From Bin87 sp965217175 (GTDB taxonomy: Bacteria; Chloroflexota; Dehalococcoidia; Lucifugimonadales; UBA3495): 64,000 nucleotides of DNA. Position 1 is the stretch's first letter. Every line of letters begins with the position of its first letter. This document shows positions 9,214 through 17,421 of the stretch, piece by piece. The stretch spans positions 2,294,001-2,358,000 of the forward strand of contig OZ244251.1 in assembly GCA_965217175.1 (NCBI GenBank). Direction: 5' to 3'. The translations under genes were made by a program, and so were the position numbers. Below the pieces are notes generated by a model. The model did no database searches, was not told the DNA's origin, and worked only from the letters and a program-made list of their open reading frames with translations.

Positions 9214-10050
9214 TCAGTTACTGTCGCGAAGCCTCTGGAGCGCGTTGCGCACCGTTTCGGCATCCTCGGCGTCGGGCACCGCTAACAGGTAAGCGCTGAA
9301 ATCGGCTTCTGAGGCTTGTTTATTGCCGGCCTTGAGGTGTACAACGGCCCGATCGCGTTGTTCTTGCGGTCGATCCGGAGTAACCGCCATCAATGCCCCA
9401 ATAGCGGTAATGCAGCGATCGAAATCGTCGCTGTCCCAATAAATCGCTTTGAGGTTTCTCAGGATGCGGGCGAGTATGTCCCTGGGAGTAACCGGGTCCA
9501 GGTGGTGAGGTTCCAGGTGCATTTCTTCGCCGGCAGATTCCCGCAACAACGCTCCACATTCATCCTGATTGAGCAACAAGCCACCGTTGAATGTGTCGAC
9601 GAAATAATTTGGTTCGTCCCGGTGGCGGATCAGGAAGTGGCCCGGCATACCAACGCCCACGATTGGGACTCCGGCGCGTCGCCCGATTTCCATGCAGATT
9701 AGCGACAGCGTAACCGGGATACCCAATCGACGGATGAGGACTTCGTGCAGGTACGAGTTGAGGGGATCGTAGTAGTTATCCCGGTTGCCGTCCAAACCGA
9801 TGACTCCAAAAAGCAGGTCGGTTACCACGTTCAGTTGTTGCAGAGATGAGGAGTCCTGGGTGATGCGAGATTGAACAGCTTCAGCCATACGATCGAGATT
9901 GGACAGGTTGGCCTCAATGTCGACGTCAGGATATTCGGTGGCAGCTATTAGCATGGCTCCGTATCCCAGGTCGAAATTGCTGCCAACCACGTCAGATTCC
10001 GGGGATTGAGTAATTCGTTGCAGTTCTAGGGTCGCGTCGGTAGCGAACAT
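9214..10050 (-). CDS. SirB1-family transglutaminase-like protein
   Basis: 278 residues. N-terminal half matches the SirB1/transglutaminase-like fold: NYYDPLNSYLHEVLIRRLGIPVTLSLICMEIGRRAGVPIVGVGMPGHFLIR, ending in a YFVDTFNGG region. The usual Cys-His-Asp triad maps to Cys in LICMEIG, His in PGHFLIR and Asp in FVDTF. The C-terminal part has TPR-like helices (about 200-275). The ATG at 10050 sits 8 nt after AGGGA; a GTG at 10056 is also possible. Function of this family (YchA-like) is unknown. It lies 18 nt after the zinc-ribbon gene and may be cotranscribed. Confidence 0.85.
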   Translation of the reverse strand: MFATDATLELQRITQSPESDVVGSNFDLGYGAMLIAATEYPDVDIEANLSNLDRMAEAVQSRITQDSSSLQQLNVVTDLLFGVIGLDGNRDNYYDPLNSYLHEVLIRRLGIPVTLSLICMEIGRRAGVPIVGVGMPGHFLIRHRDEPNYFVDTFNGGLLLNQDECGALLRESAGEEMHLEPHHLDPVTPRDILARILRNLKAIYWDSDDFDRCITAIGALMAVTPDRPQEQRDRAVVHLKAGNKQASEADFSAYLLAVPDAEDAETVRNALQRLRDSN

Positions 10051-10068
10051 GTACACCGTCCCTGGGTT

Positions 10069-10341
10069 TCAGGAGTTGGGGTTGGCTCTGCGACTACGGC
10101 GGAATTCAGCGGCACTGACGTTCTCAACCGCCGGGTTGCCCGGGTAGTTGGATTGCTCACTGGATACCGTGGATGCGCGGTCTAAGATGTCTAGTACCTG
10201 GGGACAATCGGCCTGGCATTTTTCGCACCAGACCAGGTCGCTCGACATCAGCCGCATGTTGTCTTTTTTTACGGTTGTCGTGGCCAGCGCGTACGAACAA
10301 CGGGCGCACCGACTGACAATAGTTACTTCGTTGATGGGCAT
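10069..10341 (-). CDS. Small zinc-ribbon protein of unknown function
   Basis: 90 residues with two CxxC knuckles: CARC at about 12-15 and CEKC at about 39-42, plus a nearby extra Cys (ADCPQ). This is the layout of a small zinc ribbon. The C-terminal half is polar and probably disordered. I do not recognise a family. It sits between the SDR gene and the SirB1-type gene on the same strand with short gaps, so it probably belongs to that transcript. Confidence 0.65.
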   Translation of the reverse strand: MPINEVTIVSRCARCSYALATTTVKKDNMRLMSSDLVWCEKCQADCPQVLDILDRASTVSSEQSNYPGNPAVENVSAAEFRRSRRANPNS

Positions 10342-10385
10342 TATATATCCCTGCGATTCAGTTTGATGAAACGGTTGGCTGGTCG

Positions 10386-11144
10386 CTAACGGGCCGTGAA
10401 ACCGCCATCCACGACCAGTTCGGCCCCGGTGATGTATGAGGCATCGTCGCTGGCCAAAAACAACACGGCGTTGGCCACCTCTTCCTGACGCCCCTCGCGA
10501 CCCAATGGAACCTGATCTTCCACCATCGCGCTCCGGCCGGTACGTACTTCTTCCGTAAAGACGCTTCCCATCATGGGAGGCATGTATCCCGGGTGCACTG
10601 AATTGACCCGAATGTTTTCACGGCCGTAGCGCACCGCCATTGCCTTGGTAAAAAGACGCACCGATCCTTTGGAAGCGTTATAAGCCGGGTGCCCACTCAA
10701 CATGCCGACCAAACCGGCGATAGACGATATGTTGACTATGGAACCGCCGCCGTTTTTCTGCATTTGCTGTATGGCATGTTTGGTGCCCAGGAACACACCG
10801 GTGGAGTTTATATCCATGATGCGAGTCCAGGCGTCCAGGCTGTCGTCATCCGGCACTGCCCGGCTGCTGATTCCGGCGTTGTTCACCAGCACATCCAGGC
10901 GACCAAACCTCTGCACTGCCTGGTTAACCACGTTTGCCCAAGCCGGTTCGGCGGTAACGTCGGTGTGGACGTAGAGCGCTTGCCCGCCGGCCTCGTTGAT
11001 TTCGGCTTCGACCCGTTGACCGTCCTGGTCCCTAATGTCCGCGATTACAACACTGGCCCCTTCCCGCCCGAACAGTTTTGCCTCAACCGCACCCATACCG
11101 TGGGCGCCACCGCTGACGATGGCTACTTTTCCTTCCAAACGCAT
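10386..11144 (-). CDS. Short-chain dehydrogenase/reductase
   Basis: 252-residue classical SDR. Cofactor motif SGGAHGMGAVEAKLF, acidic residue at the end of beta 2 (VVIADIRDQDG, suggesting NAD preference), NNAG motif, catalytic Ser in VNISSIAG, YxxxK as YNASKGS and the C-terminal ITGAELVVDGGF. The ATG at 11144 has AGAGGT upstream; a longer frame reaches 11216 but lacks support. Substrate unknown; glucose/3-ketoacyl-type oxidoreductases of this length are common. Confidence 0.93.
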   Translation of the reverse strand: MRLEGKVAIVSGGAHGMGAVEAKLFGREGASVVIADIRDQDGQRVEAEINEAGGQALYVHTDVTAEPAWANVVNQAVQRFGRLDVLVNNAGISSRAVPDDDSLDAWTRIMDINSTGVFLGTKHAIQQMQKNGGGSIVNISSIAGLVGMLSGHPAYNASKGSVRLFTKAMAVRYGRENIRVNSVHPGYMPPMMGSVFTEEVRTGRSAMVEDQVPLGREGRQEEVANAVLFLASDDASYITGAELVVDGGFTAR

Positions 11145-11431
11145 CCAAGTACCTCTACTGGTCCACCGATGACGCAGGGCGAACATTGCATTCCGAACAT
11201 TGCGTCCATTGATCACACGCTGCGAATGCCTTTGCAGTCGAATGGAATTTTACCATTATGACGTGCCTTTGCCACGGAAAAACGCCGATCCGGAAAACGA
11301 GCCTGAACTCCATGACGTGGACTGCACAAGTTGGTTGAAGTCGAATATGCGAAGCGGCGTGGTGTATCCTTTTAGTGGTTCTCGCAAAATCCCGGACCCG
11401 ACCACCCGGGTTTGTTCGACCGATTAGCGAT

Positions 11432-11962
11432 ATGTACCAAGCAGCGGTATTCATACACCTTGCGTCGGCAATAGTCTGGATCGGCGGTAGCCTTTTTCTG
11501 GCGTTGGTGCTATTGCCAGTGTTGCGGAAAATCGCCGCTCAGTCAGCGCAAGGGGAATCCAATGTTGGGTTGCCGCCCGGTGTACTGGGTTCGGTTGCGA
11601 GACGTTTCCGGTGGATGTCGTGGGTATGCATAGTGTTGCTGGTGGCCACTGGGTTTCATATCCTGCCGAGCAGGTATGGGATAGGATTCAACGATTTTTT
11701 CACCCTGGGTGGGCACTTCGTTGGCACGCTGCAAATAAAAGTGGCCTTGGTAGCAGTGGTAATCTGGTTGAGTTTCATGCACGATTTCTTATTGGGGCCA
11801 TACGTGAACCGCCTGCTCGAAGCCGTGCAGTCTGGGGCTGAACCTCACCGTCGAATGGGACTGCTCAGGAGAACATTGATATGGGTGGCACGGGTCAACG
11901 TGGCGCTGATGGTAGCCATAGTTGTAGTTGCGGTCACCATGACCAGAGGCGTTCCGGTTTAG
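11432..11962 (+). CDS. CopD-like four-helix membrane protein
   Basis: 176 residues with four predicted membrane segments: about 4-28 (FIHLASAIVWIGGSLFLAL), 68-88 (WVCIVLLVATGFHIL), 103-125 (IKVALVAVVIWLSF) and 152-174. Conserved His residues in helix 1 (IHLAS), helix 2 end (GFHIL) and helix 3 (FMHDF) could bind haem or copper. This resembles the CopD/DUF2269 group. The next gene downstream is a molybdopterin protein, so a role as its membrane electron partner is possible but inferred. The start at ATG 11432 places the first helix at the N-terminus. Confidence 0.75.
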   Translation: MYQAAVFIHLASAIVWIGGSLFLALVLLPVLRKIAAQSAQGESNVGLPPGVLGSVARRFRWMSWVCIVLLVATGFHILPSRYGIGFNDFFTLGGHFVGTLQIKVALVAVVIWLSFMHDFLLGPYVNRLLEAVQSGAEPHRRMGLLRRTLIWVARVNVALMVAIVVVAVTMTRGVPV

Positions 11963-12043
11963 CCGCAACCTGGCACCGGTGGACTTGGTGCTGGCGGCAG
12001 GGTGCGTTTGGAGACCGGGTACGCTCACAGAGAGGTGCGAACA

Positions 12044-12580
12044 TTGGCTAACAAAGACGATGCGGACGTTTATGAATCATTGCCGGTTTTTGATCACCAC
12101 CACGGACGCCCTGATGATTGGCGCGGGTTGCTCGTGGGCGGTTCGGTAAAACGTCCCCGGACGTTCACAGCAGAAGAGCTCGTTCTGCTTAGTGGGGATA
12201 GCATAACCGATGATTTCCGGTGTGTAGAGGGATGGAATGTCCCCGATCAAACTTGGGGTGGTGTCCGGTTGGATGTCATTCTTAGCGCGGTAGAACCTCT
12301 GGACAATGCCAGATACGCCGCGATATCTGCCGCCGACTACACCGTCGTGGTGCCACTGGATCGCGATATTGCTGGGGACGTATTGTTGGCCACGCGCCTC
12401 AACGGAGCGATTTTGCCTGAGGAGCACGGCGGGCCGTGTCGGTTGGTGAGCCGGGACCAGGCGTGTTATGCCAGTATCAAGTGGATCGACCGCATCGTAA
12501 TATGTGAACACGCTCCGCCGGAAACCGCCCGCGATATTGCCATGGAACGCAACCGGGCCACTAGGGGTTCAAATCCTTAA
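12044..12580 (+). CDS. Small YedY-like molybdopterin-binding oxidoreductase
   Basis: About 178 residues from a TTG at 12044 with GAGAGGT 7 nt upstream (a GTG at 12002 would add 14 residues). The protein is a single oxidoreductase-molybdopterin-binding domain of the sulfite oxidase superfamily. The Mo-ligand Cys sits in FRCVEGW, as in YedY/MsrP (RCVEAW), followed by WGGVRLDVIL, a YTVVVPLD strand, and HGGPCRLVSRDQACYASIKWI. No signal peptide or Tat motif is visible, so the site of action is unclear. Its last 20 nt overlap the end of the response-regulator gene on the other strand. Confidence 0.82.
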   Translation: MANKDDADVYESLPVFDHHHGRPDDWRGLLVGGSVKRPRTFTAEELVLLSGDSITDDFRCVEGWNVPDQTWGGVRLDVILSAVEPLDNARYAAISAADYTVVVPLDRDIAGDVLLATRLNGAILPEEHGGPCRLVSRDQACYASIKWIDRIVICEHAPPETARDIAMERNRATRGSNP

Positions 12581-13274
12581 ACCGGTATCCCAGGCCCCGC
12601 TCGCTCAGGATGTATTCCGGGTTCCGGTGGTCTTTCTCCAATTTTTGCCGCAAGTAAGTTACGTACGTCCGAACGTACTGATGCTCTCCGCGATACTCGG
12701 GACCCCAAACGCGCTCCAATAAAGTGTCGTGACTCAGCAGCTGGCCGGCGTTGTTTACCAATTGGTACAGCAGTCTGTATTCGGTGGGCCGCAGGTGCAT
12801 GGGCGTACCGTTGGCCACCACCTGACTCTGGTCGAAGTTAATGGTGAGCCAGTCGTCCACCACCACTTCCTGCAGGCGCGGTGGTTCGGCAGCTTCGATC
12901 CGCCGGAACAGCGCGCGGATGCGTGAAACGAGTTCGCGAGGGCTGAATGGCTTGGTCAGGTAATCGTCCGCGCCCAGGTCCAGCCCGGCAACCCGATCAC
13001 TTTCGTCACCACGGACAGTAACGAAAATTACCGGAACCGAGGATTCGGATCTGATTCGCCGCAGCGTCTCGAACCCGTCGAGTTTCGGCATCATGACGTC
13101 CAACACGATCAGGTCCACCGGGTCGTCGCCGTGCAGCACGTCGAGGGCTTCTTCGCCGTTCCTTGCGGTGGCGACGTTGAATCCCTCGACTTCGAGATTC
13201 ATGGACGTAAAGCTCACAATATGGGGTTCGTCGTCCACCACCAGAATGGTACGTTTGTCGGCCGGGGAGGTCAT
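12561..13274 (-). CDS. OmpR/PhoB-family response regulator
   Basis: 237 residues from the ATG at 13274, which overlaps the kinase stop (ATGA). Receiver domain 1-120 with acidic pair DDE at 14-16, phosphoacceptor Asp59 in LIVLDVMMP, and the Thr/Lys switch in VTVRGDESD and YLTKPFSP. C-terminal winged-helix DNA-binding domain (about 140-237) with LRPTEYRLLYQLVNNAG and VRTYVTYLRQKLE ending in RGLGYRF. A frame extension to 13469 exists but overlaps the kinase and lacks domain content. Target genes are unknown. Confidence 0.94.
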   Translation of the reverse strand: MTSPADKRTILVVDDEPHIVSFTSMNLEVEGFNVATARNGEEALDVLHGDDPVDLIVLDVMMPKLDGFETLRRIRSESSVPVIFVTVRGDESDRVAGLDLGADDYLTKPFSPRELVSRIRALFRRIEAAEPPRLQEVVVDDWLTINFDQSQVVANGTPMHLRPTEYRLLYQLVNNAGQLLSHDTLLERVWGPEYRGEHQYVRTYVTYLRQKLEKDHRNPEYILSERGLGYRFKDLNP

Positions 13275-14851
13275 GGGCTCACCACCGCCTCGGGGAAGGT
13301 CAAGGTGAACGAAGAACCCATCCCAAGCGTGCTCTCCACATGGACGGTGCCACCGTGGGCGGTCATCACAGCGTCGCAAATGTAGAGGCCGATTCCCATG
13401 CCGCGGGTTTGGACAGAGACGGGATGTTGAGAACGGTGGAATCGTTCGAATATGCGACGGGTTTCCCACCTGGGAACGCCGACACCGTGATCCTTCACGG
13501 TCAAAGTTACACCGCGCGCGGCGTCGCCGTCGACAAGAATTTCGATGGAGCCGCCGTCGGGTGAATACTTCACGGCATTATCCAACAGGTTCATGATGAC
13601 CTCCTCAAGCAGGCCCGGATCGCCGGATACTGTGGGAAGGTAATCAGGGTACTCTACCGAGAAATCGTGGTTGTTGGCGGCGGGTTGCAGTCGGCCCACT
13701 GCTTTTTGGGCGAGAGCTGACAACTGAACCTGTTCATGATTGATTGGCAGTTCACCGGTTTCCAGGCGCGATGCCAACAGCAACCGGTTCATCAATTGGC
13801 TCATGTGGTCGGTTTCTTCTTCGATGGCTTCAAAAATGCGGTGCAGCGTGCTGGAGTCCCAGTCTGCATCGGAACGCGAAAGGGTGTTCGTGTACCCCTT
13901 GATAATCGCCAACGGGGTTTGCAATTGATGCCCCAGCATCGACAAAAAGGCCGATCGCATATCTTCTGTTTCACGCATTCGGGTCATGTCGCGGACGTTG
14001 ACGACGGCATTCAACGGCAGCATCTCGGGCGAACGGACCACCGAATAGACCAACGCCACGTCGGTATGTTGCCCGTTGCGGGAGCGAACGCCAGCGGCCA
14101 ACTCGGTCACGTGTTCCGCTTCAGGAACGGGAGAGTGCAACATTGGGCATTGACCCGGGCATACTGGTCGGCCTTCTCGATCGCGCCAATTGAGCGCAAC
14201 TGCACACGGTAAACCGATCAGGTCTTCGCGCGACCGCCCCAACAACCGTTCCATGGCAGGGTTCACGCTGACGATACGACGTGCAGAGTCAACAGTGTAA
14301 ATCCCGTCAGCGCTGCCCTCCAAAATCGATTCGACGCGCCGTTTTTCCTGTGCCAACAGGTGGGCCAGGCGCGCCGACTGTACGGCGATGGCGGCCTGCT
14401 CGGCGAAGGCCGCGAGGACGGGCGGGTCGAGTCGCGAGAAATTGGCGGCTTCGGATGATCGCAGAACTACTATCAGCCCGACGGTTTCGCCGCCAGTGCG
14501 CAACGGAACCGCCATGACGGGGTTTTGCATCTGGCCGGTGGTCGAAACGGGCAGGGCAGATTGCCTGAACAGGGCTGAAAGCAAAGCGAATTGTTCCCGG
14601 CTGAGCGCCAGGTCGGGTATGGCCTCGTTCAGCAATGGGCTGATACGCAGGATCTCGCCGGCGCCCAGGCCATAAGAACCGGTGACCACGAACTTATGAG
14701 AGGCGTCGTCCCAGGTGGCCACCACCGCAGCACTGCCGCCCAACGCGCGAACCGCGTTCCGGAGGACGTTTTCCAGTTCGGGCTGCAGCTCGGGGAATTC
14801 GTCGCCCGAGGATAGGAGGGGTGTTTCGCTGGTGCGATGTTGATTGACCAT
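13271..14851 (-). CDS. Soluble sensor histidine kinase (GAF-PAS-HisKA-HATPase)
   Basis: 526 residues without a membrane segment, so a cytoplasmic sensor. Domains in order: GAF (about 20-165), PAS (about 170-290) with a CPGQCP cysteine pair in the middle, HisKA with phosphoacceptor His308 in SMLGHQLQTPLAIIKGY, and HATPase (about 410-526) with N box MNLLDNAVKYS, G1 KDHGVGVP, F box IFERFHRS and G2 RGMGIGLYI. It overlaps the response-regulator start and forms a cotranscribed pair with it. The two PAS cysteines could bind a cofactor or sense redox; that is speculation. Confidence 0.93.
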   Translation of the reverse strand: MVNQHRTSETPLLSSGDEFPELQPELENVLRNAVRALGGSAAVVATWDDASHKFVVTGSYGLGAGEILRISPLLNEAIPDLALSREQFALLSALFRQSALPVSTTGQMQNPVMAVPLRTGGETVGLIVVLRSSEAANFSRLDPPVLAAFAEQAAIAVQSARLAHLLAQEKRRVESILEGSADGIYTVDSARRIVSVNPAMERLLGRSREDLIGLPCAVALNWRDREGRPVCPGQCPMLHSPVPEAEHVTELAAGVRSRNGQHTDVALVYSVVRSPEMLPLNAVVNVRDMTRMRETEDMRSAFLSMLGHQLQTPLAIIKGYTNTLSRSDADWDSSTLHRIFEAIEEETDHMSQLMNRLLLASRLETGELPINHEQVQLSALAQKAVGRLQPAANNHDFSVEYPDYLPTVSGDPGLLEEVIMNLLDNAVKYSPDGGSIEILVDGDAARGVTLTVKDHGVGVPRWETRRIFERFHRSQHPVSVQTRGMGIGLYICDAVMTAHGGTVHVESTLGMGSSFTLTFPEAVVSP

Positions 14852-14902
14852 ACCTGATCCTGATTATCCTCATTTTCTAACGCAATTTTAACATTAAACC
14901 GG

Positions 14903-14931
14903 TTGGCATCAGGCGTTCGTTGGACGACAAT
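14903..14931 (+). promoter_or_regulatory. Sigma-A-type promoter for fmdB-groES-groEL
   Basis: TTGGCA at 14903-14908 (5 of 6), 17-nt spacer, GACAAT at 14926-14931 (4 of 6). Transcription would start near 14938, 48 nt before the zinc-ribbon start. No CIRCE inverted repeat is present between here and groES. Confidence 0.5.
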
Positions 14932-14985
14932 AGATTCAGAACGCTGATGGACGGTGGCCACGCTGTCCGCCAGAAGGAGGTAGCG

Positions 14986-15171
14986 ATGCCAAGGTATTCT
15001 TACCGATGCACATCGTGCGACCACGAGTATGACCAGCGGGAGAGTTTTGGAGCGCCTTCCGAAGTAGAATGCCCGGCTTGCTCGGGCTTGGCCCGGCGTA
15101 AGTTTCACGCCGTACCGATTATCTACAAGGGCTCGGGTTTTTACACCACCGACTACGCCCGCAAAAAGTGA
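14986..15171 (+). CDS. FmdB-type zinc-ribbon protein
   Basis: 61 residues. Two CxxC knuckles (CTSC and CPAC) flank an acidic stretch, and the C-terminus has the common KGSGFYTTDY tail of FmdB/regulatory-protein-family zinc ribbons. The ATG has AAGGAGG 6 nt upstream. It lies 74 nt before groES on the same strand, so it may share the chaperonin promoter. Function of the family is not established. Confidence 0.88.
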   Translation: MPRYSYRCTSCDHEYDQRESFGAPSEVECPACSGLARRKFHAVPIIYKGSGFYTTDYARKK

Positions 15172-15245
15172 ACCCGACCTCCGCGGTTCATTTGGTCATC
15201 TAATCAAAATACACACAATCCAATCCAATATAAAGGAGGCACTCA

Positions 15246-15536
15246 GTGGCCAGTTTCACACCTCTAGGCGAACGAATAGTCATCAAGCCGATGGAACAGG
15301 AAACCCAGACCCGTGGCGGCATCCTGCTCCCGGACACTGCGAAAGAGAAGCCCCAGGAGGGCGAGGTCATCGCGGTGGGTCCGGGCCGGACCGCTGACGA
15401 CGGCTCCCGCATCGCCATGGAACTCACCGTGGGCGACAAGGTCATCTATTCCAAGTACGCCGGCACCGAGTACGAAGACGGCGACGACGAATATCTGATC
15501 ATGCGCGAGTCCGACGTTCTGGCCAAACTCGGCTAG
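15246..15536 (+). CDS. groES: Co-chaperonin GroES
   Basis: Ten-kilodalton lid of the GroEL folding chamber, 96 residues. Contains PLGERIVIKP, the mobile loop ETQTRGGILLPDTAKEKP, GEVIAVGPG and the C-terminal GDKVIYSKYAGTEYE...YLIMRESDVLA. Starts at GTG with AAAGGAGG 6 nt upstream. Followed 63 nt later by groEL. Confidence 0.98.
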   Translation: MASFTPLGERIVIKPMEQETQTRGGILLPDTAKEKPQEGEVIAVGPGRTADDGSRIAMELTVGDKVIYSKYAGTEYEDGDDEYLIMRESDVLAKLG

Positions 15537-15599
15537 TCAAAGCTCACACACTAGATCACGGCAATTGGTCAACTACACACCGAAACTAGGAGAACCGCA

Positions 15600-17219
15600 A
15601 TGCCCGCAAAGAAGTTGGCATACTCCGAAGAAGCTCGCAAGTCGCTGCGAACTGGCATCGACATTCTGGCTGACTCGGTAAAAATCACTCTCGGCCCGCG
15701 CGGCCGCAACGTGGTGCTTGACAAGAAGTTTGGCCCCCCTCAGGTCTGCTCCGACGGCGTCACGATCGCGAAAGAAATTGAGCTGCCCGACGCCTTTGAG
15801 AACATGGGCGCCCAGCTGCTGAAAGAAGCCGCCACCAAGACCAACGACGCCGCTGGCGACGGCACCACGACCAGCATCGTGCTGTCTCAGGCGATCATCC
15901 ACGAAGGCTTCAAGAACGTAACCGCCGGGACCAATCCCATGGCCATCAAGCGCGGCATCGAGCACGCCGTGGGGCGGATCGTTACTGAGTTGCAATCCAT
16001 GTCCCAGCCGGTGGAGACCCGCGAACGCATCGGTCAAGTAGCCTCCCTGTCCGCTCACGAAGAGGCCATCGGCGAGACCATCGCCGAGGCCATGGAGAAG
16101 GTGGGCAAGGACGGCGTCATCACCGTTGAAGAGTCCCGCGGACTTACCGATGAGATCGAATACGTGGAAGGCATGCAGGTCGACCGCGGTTACATTTCCC
16201 CTTACTTCATTACCAACAGCGACCGCATGGAAGCTGCCATCGATGACGCTCACCTCATCATTACCGACAAGAAAATCTCCGCGGTTGCCGACCTGGTGCC
16301 GGCCCTGGAGAAGCTGTTGCAGGTTGGTCAGAAGAACGTGGTCATCGTCGGCGAGGACGTAGACGGTGAGGCGCTGGCTACCCTGGTAGTCAACAAGCTG
16401 CGCGGCATCATGAACGTGCTGTCCATCAAAGCCCCCGGCTTCGGCGACCGCCGCAAGGCCATGCTGGAAGACATCGCCATCCTGACCGGTGGTACCGTAA
16501 TAAGCGAAGAGACAGGCCGCCGCCTGGATTCGGCCACCATAGAAGACTTCGGGCGAGCCCGGCGTGTATCGTCCACCAAGGACGACACCACCATCGTTGA
16601 GGGCCACGGTTCGGAAGATGCCATCCAGGCCCGCATCAATCAGATCAAGGCTCAGATCGAAGACACCACCTCCGAGTATGATCGCGAGAAGCTCCAGGAG
16701 CGGATGGCGAAATTGTCCGGCGGCGTTGCGGTGATCAAGGTTGGAGCCGCGACTGAGATCGAGCTCAAAGAGCGGAAGGCTCGCGTGGAAGACGCCCTGT
16801 CTGCCACCCGTTCCGCTGTTGAAGAAGGCATCGTCCCCGGCGGTGGAGTAGCTCTCGTACGGGCGCAGCGCGCGTTGGAAGGCGTAGAGGGTTTGACGAG
16901 CGACGAAGTCGTGGGCGTCAACATCATTCGTCGCGCCCTGGAACAACCGTTGAAGCTCATCGTGGAGAACGCCGGTTCTGAGGGAGCGGTTGTGCTCAAT
17001 CAGGTAAAGGATCAGTCCGATGACTACGGTTACGACGCTGAGCTGGGCGAATTCGGCCCCATGCTCGAGCGTGGCATCATCGACCCCGTCAAGGTGACTC
17101 GGTCGGCCCTGCAAAACGCGGCTTCGGTTGCGGCAATGGTGCTTACCACCGAGTCCATGATTACCGAAATACCTGAACCCATGTCGGCAGCCCCGGCAGC
17201 CCCGCCGATGGACTTCTAA
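15600..17219 (+). CDS. groEL: Chaperonin GroEL
   Basis: 60-kDa chaperonin, 539 residues. Shows the N-terminal ILADSVKITLGPRGRNVVLD, the ATPase motif GDGTTT with Asp at about 87, apical-domain substrate-binding residues, and the GroEL signature AAVEEGIVPGGG-type stretch (SAVEEGIVPGGGVAL). The C-terminal tail is MSAAPAAPPMDF and lacks the Gly-Gly-Met repeats of E. coli GroEL. RBS is AGGAG before the ATG. A strong terminator follows 25 nt after the stop. A long antisense frame opposite this gene is an artefact of codon bias. Confidence 0.99.
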   Translation: MPAKKLAYSEEARKSLRTGIDILADSVKITLGPRGRNVVLDKKFGPPQVCSDGVTIAKEIELPDAFENMGAQLLKEAATKTNDAAGDGTTTSIVLSQAIIHEGFKNVTAGTNPMAIKRGIEHAVGRIVTELQSMSQPVETRERIGQVASLSAHEEAIGETIAEAMEKVGKDGVITVEESRGLTDEIEYVEGMQVDRGYISPYFITNSDRMEAAIDDAHLIITDKKISAVADLVPALEKLLQVGQKNVVIVGEDVDGEALATLVVNKLRGIMNVLSIKAPGFGDRRKAMLEDIAILTGGTVISEETGRRLDSATIEDFGRARRVSSTKDDTTIVEGHGSEDAIQARINQIKAQIEDTTSEYDREKLQERMAKLSGGVAVIKVGAATEIELKERKARVEDALSATRSAVEEGIVPGGGVALVRAQRALEGVEGLTSDEVVGVNIIRRALEQPLKLIVENAGSEGAVVLNQVKDQSDDYGYDAELGEFGPMLERGIIDPVKVTRSALQNAASVAAMVLTTESMITEIPEPMSAAPAAPPMDF

Positions 17220-17243
17220 CCACTGGACATTCGCGGATTTACG

Positions 17244-17278
17244 CCGGAGCGGGATCGTGTACCCGCTCCGGTGTTTTT
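17244..17278 (+). terminator. Intrinsic terminator after groEL
   Basis: Perfect 10-bp stem CCGGAGCGGG / CCCGCTCCGG with an 8-nt loop, followed by TGTTTTT. Closes the groES-groEL transcript. Confidence 0.93.
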
Positions 17279-17421
17279 ATGCCTGGGGCACATTGGCGAA
17301 CCGAGTAGATTTACGTTATCCCAATGTTGGGGTATATTGGGCGACGCTCATTATGTAATCATCCGCCGTTTCGATCCGACGGCGACGGCGGGCCGACAGC
17401 GAGCTTCGACTGAAATCCACC

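Noticed and set aside
12560..12600. tRNA T-loop-like GGGTTCAAATCC
   Set aside because: It lies in the coding ends of two genes and no tRNA cloverleaf can be drawn around it.
15172..15245. CIRCE element before groES
   Set aside because: No TTAGCACTC-N9-GAGTGCTAA inverted repeat in the gap or upstream of the zinc-ribbon gene.
15573..17114. 513-codon minus-strand frame opposite groEL
   Set aside because: Mirror of a highly codon-biased gene; its translation has no family features and groEL is certain.
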